Part shown: positions 25,034-33,187 of the stretch, piece after piece
Position numbering within the stretch: the stretch's first letter is position 1
Layout: every line of letters begins with the position of its first letter
Assembly (NCBI GenBank): GCA_944390115.1
Contig: CALXOW010000005.1
Coordinates: 1 to 64,000 of the forward strand
Length of the DNA stretch: 64,000 nucleotides
Direction: 5' to 3'
Source of the DNA: an uncultured Anaerobiospirillum sp.
GTDB lineage: Bacteria > Pseudomonadota > Gammaproteobacteria > Enterobacterales > Succinivibrionaceae
The notes under the pieces: generated by a model
The model's input: the letters and a program-made list of their open reading frames with translations, nothing else
Told to the model about the DNA's origin: nothing
Database searches by the model: none
Made by a program: the position numbers and the translations under genes

Positions 25034-25951
25034 TTAACCTAACATGGAGAGGGCCAGCTGAGGACGGGTGTTAGCCTGCATCAGCATGGAGGTAGCAGCC
25101 TGCTGGATGATGGACTGTTGCGACAGGTTAGCGGACTCCTCGGCGAAGTCTGCGTCACGGATACGCGAACGTGCATCAGCGGAGTTAGCGGATACGTTGG
25201 ACTGGTTGCGAATCGAGGACTCTAAGCGGTTCTGGATAGCACCTAACTCAGCACGCTGCGAGTCAACAACATCGATCATAGCGTCGATCGAGGTGATGGT
25301 GCGGTTAGCGCCGCATTGAGTGCTGACAGAGAAGGTCTTAGTGGTTGCACCAAGATCATTAGCAGTTAAGTCAGCTGCTGCTGCTAACTTCGAGAACTGG
25401 AAGCTGTAGACTTCCATGTTGATGGTGTCGTTTTGGTTTGCACCAACGTGCAGAATCAGACCAGCCTTGGTACCACCATTGCCAGGTTGGGTTTTAGCAG
25501 TGGTACCGTAAATGGAATCACCACCGTTGTAGCCCATTAAAATCTTCTTGCCACCAAAGGTGGTTTGCTCAGCGATACGGGTGATTTCAGAAGTTAAAGC
25601 ATTAACCTCGTTTTGGATCGACTCACGATCATCGTCACCTAAGGTACCGTTAGAGGATTGAACTGCTAAGGTACGAATGCGTTGCAGCATGTTCGAGATT
25701 TCGTCGAGGCCGCCTTCAACGGTCTGAGCTAAAGCGATACCGTCGTTAGCATTACGGTTGCCTTGGTTTAAGCCGTTGATCTGGGAGGTTAAGCGGTCGG
25801 CGATCTGGAGGCCTGCGGAGTCATCCTTAGCGGAGTTGATGCGTAAGCCCGAAGAAAGACGGGTGTAGGTGGTGTTCAGGCTGTTCTGAACGTTGTTCAG
25901 GTAACGCTGGCCATTTAAGGACGATACGTTAGTATTTACATAAACTGCCAT
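25034..25951 (-). CDS. fliC: Flagellin, copy 2
   Basis: Flagellin of 305 residues. The first 150 and last 90 residues are essentially the same as in copy 1; the differences lie in the short central domain (for example GNGGTK for GAGATK, and LTANDLGATTK for LAGTDLNGK), with several substitutions and a two-residue insertion. The lone cysteine (STQCGANRT) is also kept. Flanking DNA on both sides is duplicated, giving a unit of about 1.95 kb. Two near-identical flagellins may make a mixed filament or serve as reserves for recombination. Same GAGGAA ribosome site. Confidence 0.95.
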   Translation of the reverse strand: MAVYVNTNVSSLNGQRYLNNVQNSLNTTYTRLSSGLRINSAKDDSAGLQIADRLTSQINGLNQGNRNANDGIALAQTVEGGLDEISNMLQRIRTLAVQSSNGTLGDDDRESIQNEVNALTSEITRIAEQTTFGGKKILMGYNGGDSIYGTTAKTQPGNGGTKAGLILHVGANQNDTINMEVYSFQFSKLAAAADLTANDLGATTKTFSVSTQCGANRTITSIDAMIDVVDSQRAELGAIQNRLESSIRNQSNVSANSADARSRIRDADFAEESANLSQQSIIQQAATSMLMQANTRPQLALSMLG

Positions 25952-27466
25952 TTTGAGTTCCTCTTATTGCTCTAAGTTCAGGGCTTTTGGCCCGTGAGCA
26001 GCACTAAGTCACACAAAAGCTCTTACCATCAGCTTGGTTCTGACCAACCATGCACAGGCTCTGACCAGCCTTTGCGTGCCTTGAGTAAGAACACCATCAT
26101 GGCGCCGCGCAACAACCGCTGTGGCGTCCCATGCTGGTTTTTAAATCATGGATGCGACTTAATGTCGTAGTTCTAATGCATTTCTGCATCTAGCATCTAA
26201 GTTAACGAACTTGAGTTCGCTATGTTTAATGGCCACTGTGTCGAGTGGTGCAAACCAAGATATAATTAAGCCTAGATGCTAGATCAATAGTTACAACAAA
26301 GCCCTAAATCTAAGATTTGAACCAAACTTTAGCTCAAAGAGCAAAACCGCATAAATAAGCCAAAATCACGATAACTAGGTGCCGTGATAACCGTTTTGAG
26401 CAAAACTTTAGGCCCGTGCAAGAAAAAAAAAAACTGCCCCGAGCTTCGTTCCTTATCACCAGCTCTAAATCTCATAAAACGCGATAAATAAGCCATTCGA
26501 TGCGGTTTTCGAGTAAAAGTGTGTTTAGCGAGTAATCGAGATAGATACACGCAACCTTAGAGCAGAAATGGCTTGCTCTAAGGGCTGCTGCCGCAGCGGA
26601 ACCTAATCTGTCCTTACTTGGCTTTTAAAAAAAAATAATTGACTAGGAAAAGCGATAAATATCGCGTTAATTTCATTGAGTTGGTTCTTGGTAGGCAGAG
26701 TCCTGGGCCTTATCTGGCTATGGGTTAAGCCGAGTGGCTCGGGTGAGCTTCTTGGTAGCAGTACCAGCTAAGATTAGGGAATCTGTTTGAAAATGGTTGA
26801 CTGGGAAAGGCAATAAACATCGTCTTTTGAAGATATATGGTGAAAGTTAATTGTGCCGTGTACGACTTACTGGAGTCTGGTTCAGCACCGTATGGTGTGC
26901 GAGCAAAAGGCCAACCTCCTGTGATTTGGGGGCTTGTTGAGGAGACGAGCGCAAGGTTCATTCACCATACGCGCTTGCCACTGCATATGAATGCGCCCTA
27001 AAAGTCATCCACCATCGGCGTAGTCTGTCTGGTGCAGCAGGCGAAAGGTCAGCGCTCTTTTAGCGCGGCCTGCCGTAGCGAAGGTCAAACCGCAAGCTTG
27101 CCTCTAATAGCTTTCGCCTCCAGCACCAAGCTACCCACAATCAAAGCTGTTCCATCACTGCAAATCCATGCTGTTACCAGCCCATGGTTGCTCACTTGCC
27201 GTAAATTTTGTTGACTAGGAAAGCTTGCTCCTACGCGCCAAATCAACCCTTTACTGGCGCTTACCTTAGTCCTGACTGGCACTTGCCCTAATGTCAGGCA
27301 GTCGCTGGGCGCATTCGCTTAAGGCTCATACATGTCCCTTCACAACTGTCCTCGCACGTCGCCCGCTTGCGACCTGAAACTGTCCGGTCGCAGTTGGTAG
27401 AACCTTACCCAAAGGTTACCGCCGGTTTAGAGCAGCCATAGAGCGCTCTCCAGAAGGCAAACAGGT
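25952..27466. other. Non-coding region upstream of flagellin 2
   Basis: About 1.5 kb with no supported gene. It contains the flagellin 2 leader, two GCGATAAATA words (26481, 26652; the latter forms GCGATA-AA-TATCGC), and recurrent TTGACTAGGAAA-like words at 24670, 26640, 26788 and 27208 that suggest further decayed copies of the upstream unit. Positions 27000-27460 show nothing I recognise. Confidence 0.45.
26305..26331 (-). promoter_or_regulatory. Possible FliA-dependent promoter of flagellin 2
   Basis: TAAAGTTT (26324-26331) with TAGATTTA eleven bases downstream, the counterpart of the site at flagellin 1. The -35 is perfect, the -10 weak. Confidence 0.4.
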
Positions 27467-27674
27467 GATCTGCGAGATCTGCAAGATCGAATCGATCTGC
27501 ATGATCTGCGATCTTATGATCTCAATGATCTCGTGCTCTGGTGATCTCACTGATCTGCCCTCCACCTGCGCTGCGACCTAATGATCTGCGCGATCTGATG
27601 AGCTCTGATCTACGTGATCTGATGATCTCCGATCACCTCGATCTGTAGCTCTGCGATCTGGTGATCTGCCGATC
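27467..27674. repeat. Array of 20 GATC sites in 208 bp
   Basis: Twenty GATC tetranucleotides counted by eye, mostly 7-9 bp apart, within degenerate 9-bp words of the type GATCTGCGN. About one GATC would be expected by chance. GATC is the Dam methylation and SeqA binding sequence in gammaproteobacteria. The array has no open frame. It lies about 650 bp upstream of the orphan AAA+ operon. Confidence 0.9.
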
Positions 27675-28059
27675 GCCGTCAGCGCACTTGCAACGAGTTG
27701 CAGCTTTAGCCGCCGATTTTCGTTTTAAATGCTTCAAATTTGGCTTAAATATCAGCTTTTTTGAGCTTTTCTGGCCTTTTTGTCACTTTGGCCGATGCTG
27801 TAACTATGCAATTTGATGCTTGCTGAGTGCGCAAAGCCTGATGGCATAAGGCTTGGCGCGCTTTTCTAGATATATTTTGGCCTCAGGGCATTTCGCGCTC
27901 AAACTTTTACGTAAACATGATTTTTATCACAATTTTGCAAGTTTATTTCTCATTGATTTGCAAGTGGTATTTTCCGCTTGTTTAAGCTCTTTACTTGCAT
28001 TTTGCTAGCTACATTTGTGACGCCTATTGAAAAATTATTGAGCTGCTTTTGGGCTTAAG

Positions 28060-28082
28060 CCCTGATTGCTTCAGGGTTCTTT
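28060..28082 (+). terminator. Upstream terminator hairpin in the leader
   Basis: CCCTGA (28060-28065) pairs with TCAGGG (28071-28076), followed by TTCTTTAG. Reads in the direction of the operon, 240 bp before its first gene. Confidence 0.55.
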
Positions 28083-28273
28083 AGTGTTGGTTTAGTCACT
28101 TTATTTGCTGGTGCGGGTGTAGGGGGATTCTTTGCTGTTAAGCCTGATTTATTAGCCATTTGCTGGCGGTTGGATTGATACAACAGCAGGGCGCGTTTTG
28201 CTCTTTATTACGCGCGGGTGCTCCGAAGTCGTTTGCTAAATTTGAGTACAGGAAAGCTCCTTCTCATTTAGTT

Positions 28274-28306
28274 AAAGCCTCTGTGATTTATCCAGAGGCT
28301 TTTTTA
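28274..28306 (+). terminator. Terminator hairpin 17 bp before the first gene
   Basis: AAAGCCTCTG (28274-28283) pairs with CAGAGGCTTT (28293-28302), then a T-run. Lying right before the start codon it could end transcription from upstream or act as an attenuator for the operon. Confidence 0.7.
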
Positions 28307-28322
28307 TTACAGGGAAAAAACT

Positions 28323-29303
28323 ATGTACTCCCAATTACGCCTCTGTGGCGCCCAGCTCAAGTCCGAGCTGGCCATCGGCCTCTTGCCTTCTCAGCAGCAT
28401 TGCTTGCTGGCAAGCGCGATCGTTGCGCCTGCTAAGAACACCGTCGCGTCAGCTCAATGCATGGTGCCGTCAGCCCCAGGCACGGCGGCGCCTGCCAAGA
28501 AAGCTGTGGTCACCCGCCTTATCTTCCCTGTGGCCGATCGCGATCTTGATACCCTCATGAGCTTGCTCTTGGCCCAGTACTTTGGCCATAAGCTGGTGCT
28601 GACCGGCTTTGTGGTGCAGCCTGAGGTCAGCTACATCATGCTGCCTACTAAGGTAGCGGTACCGGTGGAGAGCCGTCCGGTGCTTAAGAGCACCGAGCCT
28701 GCCTTTATGGTGAGCTCCTTGGCCATTGCTCCTAGTGCCGCGCGCTATGAGCCTAAGCTGCCGTACCTGACCTTTGATACGCCGTATGACGCGGCGATCA
28801 CCTTCCATCAGGTAGCGCCGTTCCAGCCGGTAGCGCTCTTTTACGGCTCCCACTACATCCCACGTCAGTGCTACTCCCAGGCCTTAGGTCTGCGTCCTCT
28901 GTCTTATGGCCTGCCGGGTCATAACACCTATGGTGGGCAGTGCGCCGCTAAGTCTGCTCTGGATAAGGCCATGAGCATCCTGCGCGGTTCTCACTTAAGC
29001 GCGCCGACGGCCCTTGCCTCTAACCACGCCTTGCAGCTCTGCCTAAATCCTGAGGCTATCACGCCTCTCTATGGCGCTTTCTTAGCCCAAAACCGGCTCT
29101 GTCCTTTAACTGAGCTTGCGCTTTCTGGCGCTGCGCATGAGGCCTTTGCCCAGCATTCGCCCTTGGCTTCCTTACGTGCTTGTCTGGCCTACCACCATCA
29201 CGATGCCTGGCTTACGCAGCTGTCCCGTGACCATCGGGTCGCCAAAGCCTTGGCGGCCGCGCCGCAAGCCTTGACCGCCTACGGCACCCACCTATGCGCT
29301 TAA
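28323..29303 (+). CDS. Unrecognised 326-residue protein, first gene of orphan operon
   Basis: I do not recognise this protein. It begins MYSQLRLCGAQLKSEL, has an Ala/Pro/Lys-rich stretch to about residue 60, then a more structured part with DRDLDTLMSLLLAQYFGHKLVLTGFVV-type helices and the motif YLTFDTPYDAAITFHQV. The C-terminal half is Cys- and His-containing (YHHHDAWLTQL near 300) and Ala/Leu-rich. No signal peptide or membrane helix is evident. The ribosome site is weak (AGGG, nine bases upstream) and the start is chosen because it is the first ATG after the terminator hairpin. It heads a plus-strand run of eight genes up to 35651, with short intergenic gaps. Confidence 0.55.
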   Translation: MYSQLRLCGAQLKSELAIGLLPSQQHCLLASAIVAPAKNTVASAQCMVPSAPGTAAPAKKAVVTRLIFPVADRDLDTLMSLLLAQYFGHKLVLTGFVVQPEVSYIMLPTKVAVPVESRPVLKSTEPAFMVSSLAIAPSAARYEPKLPYLTFDTPYDAAITFHQVAPFQPVALFYGSHYIPRQCYSQALGLRPLSYGLPGHNTYGGQCAAKSALDKAMSILRGSHLSAPTALASNHALQLCLNPEAITPLYGAFLAQNRLCPLTELALSGAAHEAFAQHSPLASLRACLAYHHHDAWLTQLSRDHRVAKALAAAPQALTAYGTHLCA

Positions 29304-29331
29304 GTCTCCTTTCGTTTGGAGTTTGTTTCCT

Positions 29332-29556
29332 ATGAAGACCAATCACCGCCATTCAAGCCGTAAGGCCCAAGAGTTACGTCGTGCCGCACGTAAGGAGCGC
29401 GCTGCGCTCAAGACCGAGGTCGCCCCGCAGGAGCAAGTTCAAAGCTGCATTTACATGCAGGGCGGCACGGCAAACATCCGCCGCATCAGATCCTTTGCGC
29501 GCCGCCATCAAGCCATCACGCTCGACCAAGTGTCATCGCGCTATTGGTTGACCTAA
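29332..29556 (+). CDS. Small basic protein, paralogue 1
   Basis: A 74-residue protein beginning MKTNHRHSSRKAQELRRAAR, rich in Arg and Lys at the N-terminus; the rest has no recognised domain. GGAG is ten bases before the ATG at 29332, and the ATG is followed by the same KTNH words as in the next gene. Basic heads of this type could bind nucleic acid, but that is inference. It is 28 bp downstream of the preceding gene. Confidence 0.6.
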   Translation: MKTNHRHSSRKAQELRRAARKERAALKTEVAPQEQVQSCIYMQGGTANIRRIRSFARRHQAITLDQVSSRYWLT

Positions 29557-29616
29557 CTGAGCTCACTCCCGCTCGTTCTCTTTCGTTTTCTTTTCGTTTG
29601 TTTGGAGCTTGTCTTT

Positions 29617-29904
29617 ATGAAGACCAATCACCACCAGCAAAACCGCAAGGCGCAGCAAGCGCGTCGCGCCGCCCGTAAGGCGCGCACTGCCCAGTTGCAC
29701 CCCGTTAGCACCGCTGCCACAGAGCCCGTCTATTACATGGAGCTCAGCTCACAAGTGCCTCAATACGGCAAGCAGCGCAAGCTCATGGGCCGATATCGTT
29801 GGACCTTTCACCCTGACAACCTCTCAGCCCGAGCTGCTATGAAGTATTTAAAGCTCCCGCACTTCCTTATGTCTCTTCTTTTAGGAGGGCGCCTCTATGA
29901 GTAA
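29617..29904 (+). CDS. Small basic protein, paralogue 2
   Basis: A 95-residue protein with the same head as the previous gene (MKTNHHQQNRKAQQARRAARKAR), then an unrelated tail containing YMELSSQVPQYGKQR and a C-terminal KYLKLPHFLMSLL helix. The two genes share the DNA leader as well (TTTGGAG, then TTTATGAAGACCAATCACC), so they arose by duplication. Its last eight bases overlap the next gene, which suggests translational coupling. Function unknown. Confidence 0.6.
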   Translation: MKTNHHQQNRKAQQARRAARKARTAQLHPVSTAATEPVYYMELSSQVPQYGKQRKLMGRYRWTFHPDNLSARAAMKYLKLPHFLMSLLLGGRLYE

Positions 29905-30427
29905 GCGTAAGCAGCGTCAGCTGCGTAGCCGCAGCAAGAAGTTTCAGCGCACAGCTGAGAGTCTGGGCCGTCTGGAGTCTCAGGGCTGCCCTGAGGGCGG
30001 TCCTGAATCGGATCTCCCGCTGTGTTTTGCCCTCAACCCGTGCTGGCCTGAGGTGCAGCTCTACTTAGAGCAGCTTAACCCCGGCTATCGCGCGCTCTTT
30101 GACACCAAGTCCTGCGAGCAATGTGAGGAGTTCCTGTCCTCCGATGACTTCTGGGCGCGGGTCAAAGATGGCGTCACGCCACAGGCTGCGGCTGATGCTG
30201 TGCTCAGTCATGAGTCGCGCTATGAGCGTCGGGGCGCTCAGGCTCCGTCCTACCTTGCGATCGTGCGTGCCGCTGAGTTTAACCGTCCGCCTGAGCCTAT
30301 CGACTGCGCCTTAGAGGCACCGGGTTGGGGTGAGGACGCCGCCTTGGTCGAGCGCTTCTTGGCCGCGCATGAGGTCAAGGCCACGCATGAAGTCTCGGCC
30401 GCACGTGACTGTGGGGCCACGCATTAG
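29897..30427 (+). CDS. Unrecognised 176-residue protein with basic head
   Basis: Begins MSKRKQRQLRSRSKKFQRTA, another Arg/Lys-rich head, followed by an acidic body with six cysteines in the first two-thirds (for example LCFALNPCW and KSCEQCEEF). The CEQCEE pair could bind metal, but the spacing is not that of a known zinc finger. AGGAGG lies close before the ATG. It overlaps the gene before it by eight bases. A hairpin with GCCCAGC/GCTGGGC (30442-30459) and a short T-run follows, so transcription may be partly cut here. Confidence 0.55.
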   Translation: MSKRKQRQLRSRSKKFQRTAESLGRLESQGCPEGGPESDLPLCFALNPCWPEVQLYLEQLNPGYRALFDTKSCEQCEEFLSSDDFWARVKDGVTPQAAADAVLSHESRYERRGAQAPSYLAIVRAAEFNRPPEPIDCALEAPGWGEDAALVERFLAAHEVKATHEVSAARDCGATH

Positions 30428-30441
30428 TTCGTTTCTGTTCT

Positions 30442-30464
30442 GCCCAGCTGGGGCTGGGCCTTTT
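30442..30464 (+). terminator. Terminator-like hairpin inside the operon
   Basis: GCCCAGC/GCTGGGC stem with four-base loop, then CTTTT. Lies between two genes of the same operon, 16 bp before the next start. Confidence 0.5.
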
Positions 30465-30479
30465 GGGAGATTGTTATTT

Positions 30480-30860
30480 ATGAAGAGCGCTAAGCAACGC
30501 AACTTACGCCAACAACGCAGCCGTAAGGCTAAGACTGAGCGCCGTGCCGCGCGCATCCGCCAGCAAGAGTCGGTCGGGACTAGCCCGTATCGCTGTAGCC
30601 CAGAAAAGCTCCAGGAGCACATTAAACAGGAGCTCCCTTTCATCATGCTGCTCGTCAAATGCGTACCTAATTACGCCGACTACTTGGACCTGCTGAAAGA
30701 GTTCGGCCTGGAATCGGGCCTGGCGATCCTGACCAGCCCTAAGTTTGGGGATTTGCTCCAAAGCTCGTACTCGCGCTCCGAGGCGGCTCAGCTGACGCTG
30801 CTGTATCTGGATTTAAAGCTGAGAGCAGGGAACGGCTCCGGCTTTACCCCTGGTCGGTAA
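30480..30860 (+). CDS. Small basic-headed protein, paralogue 4
   Basis: A 127-residue protein starting MKSAKQRNLRQQRSRKAKTE, similar in composition to the heads of the three genes before it. The rest is helical (PEKLQEHIKQELPFIMLLVK, then YADYLDLLKEFGLESGLAIL), without a recognised domain. The ATG at 30480 is chosen over an earlier frame start because GGGAGA lies 11 bases upstream and because the leader TTGTTATTTATG matches those of the neighbours. Function unknown. Confidence 0.55.
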   Translation: MKSAKQRNLRQQRSRKAKTERRAARIRQQESVGTSPYRCSPEKLQEHIKQELPFIMLLVKCVPNYADYLDLLKEFGLESGLAILTSPKFGDLLQSSYSRSEAAQLTLLYLDLKLRAGNGSGFTPGR

Positions 30861-30959
30861 CGTCGTCCCGCTGGCTTCTGGCTCTACTTCTTTGTGTGAG
30901 CTCAGCGAACTTAGCTTTGCCAGTACTGGTATTACTAACTAACTCGAGGTTTTATTTTT

Positions 30960-31421
30960 ATGACTAACCCAGCCTTTCATGCCCGTCCTCATGGCGCTTG
31001 CGCCCCTGGCTTTAAGTGCAAGCACTTAGGTGCGGTACGCGCCGTCAAGAACTTCATCAAGTTCAGTCACAGCAAGAGCGGCATCGACTCGGTGGGCCGT
31101 GACCAATTGTGGCTGCACTACTTCGATGGCTTCGCGGCCTTTATGGTGGTGGCCGGCATTACCACCGTCGAGCGGGAGCGTCTGGCGCAAATGTGCCCAG
31201 CGCTGCGTCCTGGTCCTGCCATGGACCCCATCGCGTGCGCCACTGATACCGCTCATTGCGGTACCGGTACGGTGGTAGGTGAGCTCAAGCCGCAAGCCCA
31301 GGGCATTCTGTCTTCTTCCAGCGACCTGACCGCCGAACCCCAGCCTGACGCCTTGATTTCCTATTGCGAGCAGCTGTTACGCTCAGCGGTCCGTTTCAAC
31401 CCTGCTTTTTCCCAGAACTAA
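30960..31421 (+). CDS. Unrecognised 153-residue protein
   Basis: A protein of 153 residues beginning MTNPAFHARPHGACAPGFKC, with several cysteines and a central segment SVGRDQLWLHYFDGFAAFMVVAGITTVERERL that may be an amphipathic helix pair. No domain recognised. The preceding gene ends 99 bp upstream, and GAGG with the TTTTATTTTTATG leader precedes the start. The next gene begins 14 bp after its stop codon. Confidence 0.5.
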   Translation: MTNPAFHARPHGACAPGFKCKHLGAVRAVKNFIKFSHSKSGIDSVGRDQLWLHYFDGFAAFMVVAGITTVERERLAQMCPALRPGPAMDPIACATDTAHCGTGTVVGELKPQAQGILSSSSDLTAEPQPDALISYCEQLLRSAVRFNPAFSQN

Positions 31422-31435
31422 GAGAGGTTCTTATT

Positions 31436-33187
31436 ATGACTACCTGCATCATGCCATCCCTGCCCGGCACTGCGGCCGCACCAGTGGCCATGGGCGTGCC
31501 AACTGCGCTCCCGCCGCTGGCCGCTAAGCCGCGCCCTCAAACTTTCTGCGCTCTGCCGCAGAGAGTAGAGGCTTACACCAGTGCACGCATCACCTACGAG
31601 TCCCCGGCCTTCACGCTGAGCGCCCTGGGCGACGTTGCATCGTGGGGTGAGGCCATGCGCGCTCATCCTACTGAGCGCATAGCCGTGCACAGTGCTGCGT
31701 CCATCACTGCTCAGGACGCTGCAACTTCCAGCGCTCAGGGGGCTGCGAGCTCATGGACCCAGCGTGCGGCGTTCACCGGTGCTCAGGCCACTGCAACTAT
31801 CAGCGCTCAGCCCGCTGCGGGCGTGTTAGCTCCGAGTGCTATGGCAAGTAGCACTCAGGCTGATGACTCCGTTGGTGCTCAGCGCGTTGCGCTCAGTAGC
31901 GCCTTGGTCGCTGAAGGCGCACACACTCAGGGGAATGCGGTACCGGCCCCTGAGACAGCTGGCGCTCACCGTGCTGGGGTGACCCGCACTCAGGGCGCTT
32001 GGACTCAGCAAGCGGCCGCGACTGGCGCTCAGTCAGTTGATAACACCAGTGCTATGTGCTTTCGTAATGTGCTCTGGGGGCAAAACTTAGTGGCGTACCA
32101 GAGCACGGGGATGATTCCTCCGGCCTCTGAGGTCGCGCCTGAATCTGAGGCGCTGGCGCTGCCGCCGACCTTACTTAAGGCCATCGCCCAGGAAATGGCC
32201 GCTAAGAAACTCGCCTTTAACGCCGAGGCGGCGCACGGCACTTTTGGTGCGCGCGTACTGGGGGCGACCTTGCCTGATGCGCTGCTTAGCGGCACCGCTG
32301 AGGCGGTCGATGGTCCGACCCTGGCGCTGTGGGCACGCGACTTGGCGGGAGCGGGCGCTCCTTATCTGCCTGCCGATGCCTCGGCGGCCTTGGTTGTCAA
32401 CGAAACGCGCCGCGATTTGCGCCGTGTTTCGGCGCAGGACAGCTTGACTGCCAGTCGGTCAGGCTGGACGCCGCTTGATGACGCGGCCTTGCTGGCACCA
32501 TTGGACCCGGTCGAGCCGGTGCCTTTAATTGAGCTGGGGCAGGCTGGAGTGCGCTGGGATGATTCCCCGCTGACCGAGCCGCTGCCACGCTCGTGGCGCC
32601 TCATGTCCTTATTGCAGGCGGCGCCGGACCTCGATCCTGATATGGAGCGCAAGCTCCAAGCAGCCCTGGAGGCGCAAGTGGCCTACGCCGAGCTCTGCCA
32701 CGATTGGCGCAGCTACGACGGCTTAGGTGAGTCCGGCTTTGGGGACAGTGGTTTAGGGCCGTGGGCCTGGGATGACGATCTCCTGCCCGATCCCCCGTTC
32801 TTAAGCCAAGCCGATCTCGACTGGATCGCCGACGGTTGGAATGACTCCAGCGCGCCGCTTGCCGCCGCCACCATTCCAGTTCAGCTGCCCTTAAAGGAGC
32901 AGGTGCGCCGCCGTCAGGAGCGTGAGCAAGAGGAGGAGCGCCGTCAGAGCAAAGAGTACTGCTCCAGCGAGCTACTCCCAGTAGGCGTGCTGCCGAACTC
33001 TATTGAGGCGGGCTTATCTGAAGCGCGCTCAGCCAGAATGGCATGTGCCACGGGATCCGAGTTGCGTCCAGTCAGCGTGTCATCCGAGTTGCGTCCAGCT
33101 GACGTGGCTTCTGAACTGCGCGGCCCCGGTGCTTTGTGGTCTTGCGCCGAGCCGCACTGCTCGTTATTAGGAGGTTGCTATGACTAA
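31436..33187 (+). CDS. Unrecognised Ala-rich protein with octapeptide repeats
   Basis: A 583-residue protein that I start at the ATG at 31436 (GAGAGG upstream, TTCTTATTATG leader), dropping 24 residues of the longer frame. Residues about 85-200 are tandem eight-residue units of the type xAQxAAxx, encoded by 24-bp repeats. The middle (about 200-480) is less repetitive and has an acidic, Trp-rich part (WDDSPLTEPLPRSWRLMSLL, then DDDLLPDPPFLSQADLDWI). A Glu/Arg coiled-coil-like segment (RRRQEREQEEERRQ) and three SELRP-type repeats close it. It overlaps the AAA+ gene by eight bases, so the two are translationally coupled and probably work together. No von Willebrand A domain, the usual partner of CobS-like ATPases, was seen. 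Confidence 0.6.
   Translation: MTTCIMPSLPGTAAAPVAMGVPTALPPLAAKPRPQTFCALPQRVEAYTSARITYESPAFTLSALGDVASWGEAMRAHPTERIAVHSAASITAQDAATSSAQGAASSWTQRAAFTGAQATATISAQPAAGVLAPSAMASSTQADDSVGAQRVALSSALVAEGAHTQGNAVPAPETAGAHRAGVTRTQGAWTQQAAATGAQSVDNTSAMCFRNVLWGQNLVAYQSTGMIPPASEVAPESEALALPPTLLKAIAQEMAAKKLAFNAEAAHGTFGARVLGATLPDALLSGTAEAVDGPTLALWARDLAGAGAPYLPADASAALVVNETRRDLRRVSAQDSLTASRSGWTPLDDAALLAPLDPVEPVPLIELGQAGVRWDDSPLTEPLPRSWRLMSLLQAAPDLDPDMERKLQAALEAQVAYAELCHDWRSYDGLGESGFGDSGLGPWAWDDDLLPDPPFLSQADLDWIADGWNDSSAPLAAATIPVQLPLKEQVRRRQEREQEEERRQSKEYCSSELLPVGVLPNSIEAGLSEARSARMACATGSELRPVSVSSELRPADVASELRGPGALWSCAEPHCSLLGGCYD
31685..32030 (+). repeat. 24-bp in-frame tandem repeat
   Basis: About 14 degenerate 24-bp units, most starting GCTCAG or ACTCAG, in the unrecognised Ala-rich gene. 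They encode eight-residue units with an Ala-Gln pair. Confidence 0.8.

Larger units (their letters stand above)
27675..28322. other. AT-rich leader of the orphan operon
   Basis: About 650 bp, AT-rich from 27700 to 28050, with several TTGCAAGT-like words (near 27945, 27958 and inverted near 28003), two terminator-like hairpins, and a near-match to a DnaA box (TTATCCAGA, 28288-28296). No gene seen. Confidence 0.45.

Noticed and set aside
27467-27674. GATC array as a CRISPR array
   Set aside because: Units are about 9 bp, too short and too degenerate for repeats and spacers, and no cas genes are near.
27467-28322. Calling this the chromosomal oriC
   Set aside because: No dnaA, gidA or mnmG neighbours and only one near-match DnaA box were seen; it is kept as a hypothesis, not a feature.
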